DNA from: Falsiroseomonas sp050563535
GTDB taxonomy: Bacteria; Pseudomonadota; Alphaproteobacteria; Acetobacterales; Acetobacteraceae
Assembly (NCBI RefSeq): GCF_050563535.1
Contig: NZ_JBNXUO010000003.1
Span: 1-64,000, forward strand
Direction of reading: 5' to 3'
Length of the DNA stretch: 64,000 bases
Notes under the pieces: model-generated
The model's database searches: none
The model's input: the letters and a program-made list of their open reading frames with translations, nothing else
Told to the model about the DNA's origin: nothing
Part shown: piece by piece, positions 60,263 to 64,000 of the stretch
Layout of the letters: every line of letters begins with the position of its first letter
Position numbering within the stretch: the stretch's first letter is position 1
Program-made: the position numbers and the translations under genes

Positions 60263-60290
60263 TTGATTCGAGGTGCGCCGCCCCTATGGC
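60263..60290 (+). promoter_or_regulatory. Candidate promoter for the nuo operon
   Basis: TTGATT (60263-60268), 16 bases, then TATGGC (60285-60290), about 160 bases upstream of nuoA. The 287-base gap from tRNA-Asp to nuoA has no other recognisable feature. Confidence 0.4.
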
Positions 60291-60450
60291 GGACCGCGCG
60301 CGAGGGGGCTAATGTCCGGCCACGCTGCGGTGCGGCATGGACGGGGACCTGCGGGAACAACGCGGGGCGCCCCTCATTGGCGCAGCATGGCGGCCGGACG
60401 GGACGCAAGAACCCCCCGGCCTACGCAAGGTGAAGGACAGCCGAGGCATC

Positions 60451-60819
60451 ATGACCCAGCCGCTGCTGGCAGAGTATTTCCCGATCCTGGTCTTCCTCGG
60501 GATCGCGGCCGGCATCGCAAGCGCGATGGTGGGCGGTGCGCTGCTCGCCGCGCGGCAGAAGCCGAACCCCGAGAAGCTGTCGGCCTATGAATGCGGCTTC
60601 GAGCCGTTCGACGACACGCGGCGGCGCTTCGATGTGCGATTCTACCTGGTCGCCATCCTTTTCATCATCTTCGACCTGGAAGTCGCATTCCTGTTCCCCT
60701 GGGCCATCGCGCTCGGCGAGATCGGGTGGCTGGGCTTCATGTCGATGATGGGCTTCCTCGGCGTGCTGACCGTCGGCTTCGTCTATGAGTGGCGGAAGGG
60801 CGCGCTGGACTGGGAATGA
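60451..60819 (+). CDS. nuoA: NADH-quinone oxidoreductase subunit A
   Basis: A 122-residue membrane subunit of complex I with three helices (about 8-30, 60-82 and 90-112). The conserved loop LSAYECGFEPFDDTRRRFDVRFY (sense) is near residues 43-65. It is the first gene of a nuoABCDE run in the usual alphaproteobacterial order. Complex I couples NADH oxidation to proton pumping at the inner membrane. Confidence 0.96.
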   Translation: MTQPLLAEYFPILVFLGIAAGIASAMVGGALLAARQKPNPEKLSAYECGFEPFDDTRRRFDVRFYLVAILFIIFDLEVAFLFPWAIALGEIGWLGFMSMMGFLGVLTVGFVYEWRKGALDWE

Positions 60820-60872
60820 CGCGCGGCAGCGCGTCCTGGCAGACGCGGCGCGATGAGCGCCCGGAGAACGGA

Positions 60873-61433
60873 ATGAGCGGTACGAACAGCGAATCCATCG
60901 CGTGGAACCGGGAGGCCCTGCCTCCCGGACCGGCGCAGGACGCGGTGATCAAGGGCATCACCGGCGAGGTCGAGGAGAAGGGCTTCGTCGTCGCCAACCT
61001 CGACAAGGTGGTGAACTGGGCCCGCACGGGCAGCCTGTGGCCGATGACCTTCGGGCTGGCCTGCTGCGCGGTGCCGATGATCCACGCCTACATGGCGCGC
61101 TACGACCTCGATCGCTTCGGCATCATCCCGCGCGGCAGCCCGCGGCAGTCGGACGTGATGATCGTGGCGGGCACGCTGACCAACAAGATGGCCCCCGCGC
61201 TGCGCAAGGTCTACGACCAGATGAGCGAGCCGCGCTGGGTCATCAGCATGGGCAGCTGCGCCAACGGTGGCGGCTACTACCACTACAGCTATTCGGTGGT
61301 GCGGGGCTGCGACCGCATCGTGCCCGTGGATGTCTATGTGCCCGGCTGCCCGCCCACGGCGGAGGCGCTGGTCTACGGCATCCTGCAGCTGCAGAAGAAG
61401 ATCCGCAGGACGGGAACCATCCTCCGTGGCTGA
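60873..61433 (+). CDS. nuoB: NADH-quinone oxidoreductase subunit B
   Basis: A 186-residue peripheral-arm subunit carrying the N2 iron-sulfur cluster. Cluster ligands are in FGLACCAVPM near residue 65 (tandem Cys), MGSCANGGGYY near 130 and VPGCPPTAEAL near 160. ATG 60873 was chosen because it follows a CGGAG-type site and gives the usual N-terminus. The stop overlaps the nuoC start region (GTGGCTGA). Confidence 0.97.
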   Translation: MSGTNSESIAWNREALPPGPAQDAVIKGITGEVEEKGFVVANLDKVVNWARTGSLWPMTFGLACCAVPMIHAYMARYDLDRFGIIPRGSPRQSDVMIVAGTLTNKMAPALRKVYDQMSEPRWVISMGSCANGGGYYHYSYSVVRGCDRIVPVDVYVPGCPPTAEALVYGILQLQKKIRRTGTILRG

Positions 61434-62082
61434 CGCGCCCCCGAACCCCCTGGCCGAGCTCGGCGCCGAGATCGCGCAGGCCGCCGGCCCCGCCATCGAG
61501 GATGCCGTGGTCGAGCGCGGGCAGGAGCTCGTCCTCCATGCCCGGCGCGAGATGCTGCCGCCGCTGATGCTGCTGCTGCGCGACGCCTATGGCTACGAGC
61601 AGTGCATGGACATCTGCGGCGTGGACTGGCCCGAACGCCCGCAGCGTTTCGACGTGGTCTACAACCTGCTGAGCCTGTCGCATAACCGCCGCATCCGCGT
61701 CGTCGTCCGCACCGATGCCGCGACGCCGGTGCCGACGCTGTCCGGCATCTGGCCGAACGCCACCTGGTACGAGCGCGAGGCCTGGGACATGTACGGCATC
61801 CTGTTCGAGGGCCAGTCCGACCTGCGGCGCCTGCTGACCGACTACGGCTTCGAAGGCCATCCACTGCGCAAGGACTTCCCGCTGACCGGCCATGTCGAGG
61901 TCCGCTACGACGAGACGCGGAAGCAGGTGGTCTACGAACCCGTGTCGCTCACGCAGGACTTCCGCAACTTCGACTTCCTCTCGCCCTGGGAAGGCATGAC
62001 CACGCTGCCCGGCGACGAGAAGGTGCACCTCACCCGCGCCGAGCGCGGACAGATCGAGCAATCCCCCGGGAGCCCGCGATGA
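61426..62082 (+). CDS. nuoC: NADH-quinone oxidoreductase subunit C
   Basis: A 218-residue subunit of the 30-kDa family. The family signature WYEREAWDMYGILFEGQSDLRRLLTDYGFEGHPLRKDFPL (in sense) spans about residues 112-151. It starts at GTG 61426, overlapping the nuoB stop, and its stop overlaps nuoD by 4 bases. It is not fused to nuoD as in some bacteria. Confidence 0.96.
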   Translation: MADAPPNPLAELGAEIAQAAGPAIEDAVVERGQELVLHARREMLPPLMLLLRDAYGYEQCMDICGVDWPERPQRFDVVYNLLSLSHNRRIRVVVRTDAATPVPTLSGIWPNATWYEREAWDMYGILFEGQSDLRRLLTDYGFEGHPLRKDFPLTGHVEVRYDETRKQVVYEPVSLTQDFRNFDFLSPWEGMTTLPGDEKVHLTRAERGQIEQSPGSPR

Positions 62083-63359
62083 GCGGCAGTTCGTCCATGG
62101 CGTCCGAGGCCGGCCCGCTCGCGGCCGCCTCCGACCCCGCAGCCTTCGCCTCCGCCACCGGCGAGACCGTGGCGAGGCGCGTGTTGGAACTCGATTCGCA
62201 CACCATCAACTTCGGCCCGCAGCACCCTGCGGCGCACGGCGTGCTGCGCCTCATCCTCGAGATGAAGGGCGAGGTGGTGGAACGTGCCGACCCGCATATC
62301 GGCCTGCTGCACCGCGGCACCGAGAAGCTGATGGAGCACAAGACGTATCTCCAGGCGATGCCCTACATGGACCGCCTCGACTACGTCTCTCCCATGTGCA
62401 TGGAGCACAGCTACGTGCTCGCTGTGGAGAAGCTGCTCGGCATCGAGCGTGACATCCCGGAGCGCGCGCGCTGGATCCGGACGATGTTCGCCGAGATCAC
62501 GCGCATCCTGAACCACCTGCTCAACATCACGACCTACGCTCTCGACGTCGGCGCCATCACGCCCTCCCTCTGGGGGTTCGAGCAGCGCGAATACCTGCTG
62601 GAATTCTACGAGCAGGCAGGCGGCAGCCACTACCACGTCAACTACTTCCGCGCCGGCGGCGTCTCCCGTGACCTGCCGGCGGGGCTCGAGGACCGGATCG
62701 GCGCCTGGTGCCGGCAGTTCCCGAAATTCCTCGACGACCTCGAAGGGCTGCTGACGCAGAACCGGATCTTCAAGCAGCGCACCGTCGACATCGGCGTCAT
62801 GACGGCCGAACAGGCGATGGCCTGGGGCTTCAGCGGGCCCTGCCTGCGCGCCTCGGGCTGCGCGTGGGACCTGCGGAAGTCGCAGCCCTACGAGATGTAC
62901 GACCGGCTGGACTTCGACATCCCCGTCGGCGTGCATGGCGACTGCTACGACCGCTACTTGGTGCGCATGCAGGAGATGCGGCAGAGCCTGCGCATGATCG
63001 AGCAGTGCCTGGCCGCCATCCGCCCCGGCCCCGTGAAGATCGCGGACAACAAGATCGTGCCGCCGACCCGCGGGGCGATGAAGCGGTCGATGGAAAGCCT
63101 GATCCACCACTTCAAGCTCTACACCGAGGGCTACCACGTGCCGGCCGGCGCCACCTACACGGTGACCGAGGCGCCGAAGGGCGAATTCGGCCTCTACCTC
63201 GTGGCCGACGGCACCAACCGCCCGTACCGCGCCAAGATCCGCGCGCCGGGCTTCGCGCATCTCCAGGCGATGGAGGTGCTGTCCAAGGGGCACATGCTGG
63301 CGGACGCGGTCGCCATCATCGGCAGCCTCGATATCGTCTTCGGGGAGATCGACCGGTGA
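62079..63359 (+). CDS. nuoD: NADH-quinone oxidoreductase subunit D
   Basis: A 426-residue 49-kDa subunit. NFGPQHPAAHGVLRLILEMKGE near residue 45 and HIGLLHRGTEKLMEHKTYLQAMPYMDRLDYVSP follow the family, and it ends with AIIGSLDIVFGEIDR. It forms part of the quinone-binding cavity with NuoB. The ATG overlaps the nuoC stop (ATGA). The first 40 residues are Ser/Ala-rich and longer than in most relatives. Confidence 0.97.
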   Translation: MSGSSSMASEAGPLAAASDPAAFASATGETVARRVLELDSHTINFGPQHPAAHGVLRLILEMKGEVVERADPHIGLLHRGTEKLMEHKTYLQAMPYMDRLDYVSPMCMEHSYVLAVEKLLGIERDIPERARWIRTMFAEITRILNHLLNITTYALDVGAITPSLWGFEQREYLLEFYEQAGGSHYHVNYFRAGGVSRDLPAGLEDRIGAWCRQFPKFLDDLEGLLTQNRIFKQRTVDIGVMTAEQAMAWGFSGPCLRASGCAWDLRKSQPYEMYDRLDFDIPVGVHGDCYDRYLVRMQEMRQSLRMIEQCLAAIRPGPVKIADNKIVPPTRGAMKRSMESLIHHFKLYTEGYHVPAGATYTVTEAPKGEFGLYLVADGTNRPYRAKIRAPGFAHLQAMEVLSKGHMLADAVAIIGSLDIVFGEIDR

Positions 63360-64000
63360 GCGGGGACGCACGGGACGACGGCGTGCAGTCGCCGGGTGGC
63401 GGCTGGGGCGCCACGCATGCGGCCGACCAGCAGCATCCGGAACAGCCCGCGCATTTCGCCTTCGACGCGGAGAGCGAGGCGCAGATCGAACGGATCGTCG
63501 CGCGGTACCCGGCCGGGAAGCAGGCCAGCGCGGTGATCCCGTTGCTCTATGTCGCGCAGAAGCAGATGGGGCGGCAGACCGGCAGCGCCTGGGTGCCGAA
63601 GGTGGCGATGGACGTGATCGCGGGGCGACTGTCGATGCCGCCGATCCGCGTCTACGAGGTCGCGACTTTCTACTTCATGTTCAACACCCGCCCGATCGGG
63701 CGGGTCCACCTGCAGCTCTGCGGCACCACGCCCTGCATGCTGCGCGGGTCGGACGAGGTGCTGCGCGCCTGCCACGACGCGGCGCAGGTGAAGGTGGGCC
63801 AGACCAGCGCCGACGGCATGTTCACCCTGACCGAGGTCGAGTGCCTCGGCGCCTGCGTGAACGCGCCGGTGCTGCAGGTGGACGACGACTACTACGAGGA
63901 TCTCGACTACGACCGCACGGTCGCGCTGATCGAGGCGCTGCGGCGCGGCGAACGGCCGCAGCCCGGCTCCACCACCGGGCGCCAGACCAGCGCGCCGGAA
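63356..64000 (+). CDS. nuoE: NADH-quinone oxidoreductase subunit E (partial, cut by window edge)
   Basis: At least 215 codons from a GTG (63356) overlapping the nuoD stop; no stop before the right edge. The thioredoxin-like domain has the [2Fe-2S] ligands in QLCGTTPCMLRG near residue 120 and VECLGACVNAPVLQVDDDYY near 161. The first about 35 residues are a hydrophilic Gly/Gln-rich extension, and the part after the cluster domain is also extended. It forms the NADH-input module with NuoF, which lies beyond the window. Confidence 0.94.
   Translation, partial: MSGDARDDGVQSPGGGWGATHAADQQHPEQPAHFAFDAESEAQIERIVARYPAGKQASAVIPLLYVAQKQMGRQTGSAWVPKVAMDVIAGRLSMPPIRVYEVATFYFMFNTRPIGRVHLQLCGTTPCMLRGSDEVLRACHDAAQVKVGQTSADGMFTLTEVECLGACVNAPVLQVDDDYYEDLDYDRTVALIEALRRGERPQPGSTTGRQTSAPE

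Overview
The window is very GC-rich, gene-dense chromosomal DNA with short gaps, many 4-base start/stop overlaps and frequent GTG/TTG starts. The block trigger factor, clpP, clpX, lon, HU, tRNA genes, nuoABCDE points to an alphaproteobacterium. Together with base composition and the mix of ABC/TTT transport genes, an Acetobacteraceae member (Roseomonas-like) is the best guess; this is inference from gene content and order, not from a marker-gene comparison.

Layout. 1-4482 (minus): a signalling operon with a methyl-accepting protein, a receiver-PP2C phosphatase, an RsbW-like kinase, a CheR methyltransferase and a CheW-like protein cut by the left edge. 4640-6161 (plus): an RraA-like protein, a small exported protein and a hot-dog thioesterase in a tightly overlapping operon. 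6181-26838: a catabolic region of about 20 kb. It holds a FAD amine-oxidase-like protein and a YtcJ-like amidohydrolase facing a polyamine-type ABC transporter operon (binding protein, hydroxyacid reductase, class II aldolase, ATPase, two permeases, atypical M20 hydrolase, guanidino-hydrolase-like protein). It continues with an orphan peptide/opine-type binding protein, two further amidohydrolases, a short HyuA/DUF917/AroM operon and an iron-type alcohol dehydrogenase. The theme is uptake and stepwise hydrolysis of amide, amine, guanidine or hydantoin-like compounds.

26826-31648 (minus): an EAL-domain protein, a Bug-type binding protein, and SecF and SecD. 31792-35706: a GnnA-like Gfo/Idh oxidoreductase facing lpxB-nitrilase-GNAT, and a SemiSWEET. 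35774-38902: a STAS anti-sigma antagonist, a GPP34 protein, then a zinc module (COG0523 GTPase and hisI divergent from a Zur-like regulator, with a Zur-box-like site between them). 38953-44779: a winged-helix regulator, a sulfur/amino-acid operon (nudF-like, AlaX-like, sseA-like, metC-like), a drug/metabolite transporter, a GNAT protein and a ParA-like ATPase. 44840-52570: a Pro-rich exported protein, NnrDE, malonyl-CoA decarboxylase, an exported unknown, an AceE-like TPP enzyme and a DUF4214-methyltransferase. 52582-64000: housekeeping, namely tRNA-Leu, tig, clpP, clpX, lon, hup, tRNA-Val, tRNA-Asp and the start of the complex I operon (nuoA to a truncated nuoE).

I found no CRISPR array, insertion sequence, prophage, rRNA or integrase. 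The most interesting signals are the mixed chemoreceptor/partner-switch operon, the transporter-linked amide/guanidine catabolic cluster with an M20 enzyme missing expected ligands, the Zur-hisI-COG0523 module with its operator candidate, and the GnnA-like gene next to lpxB.
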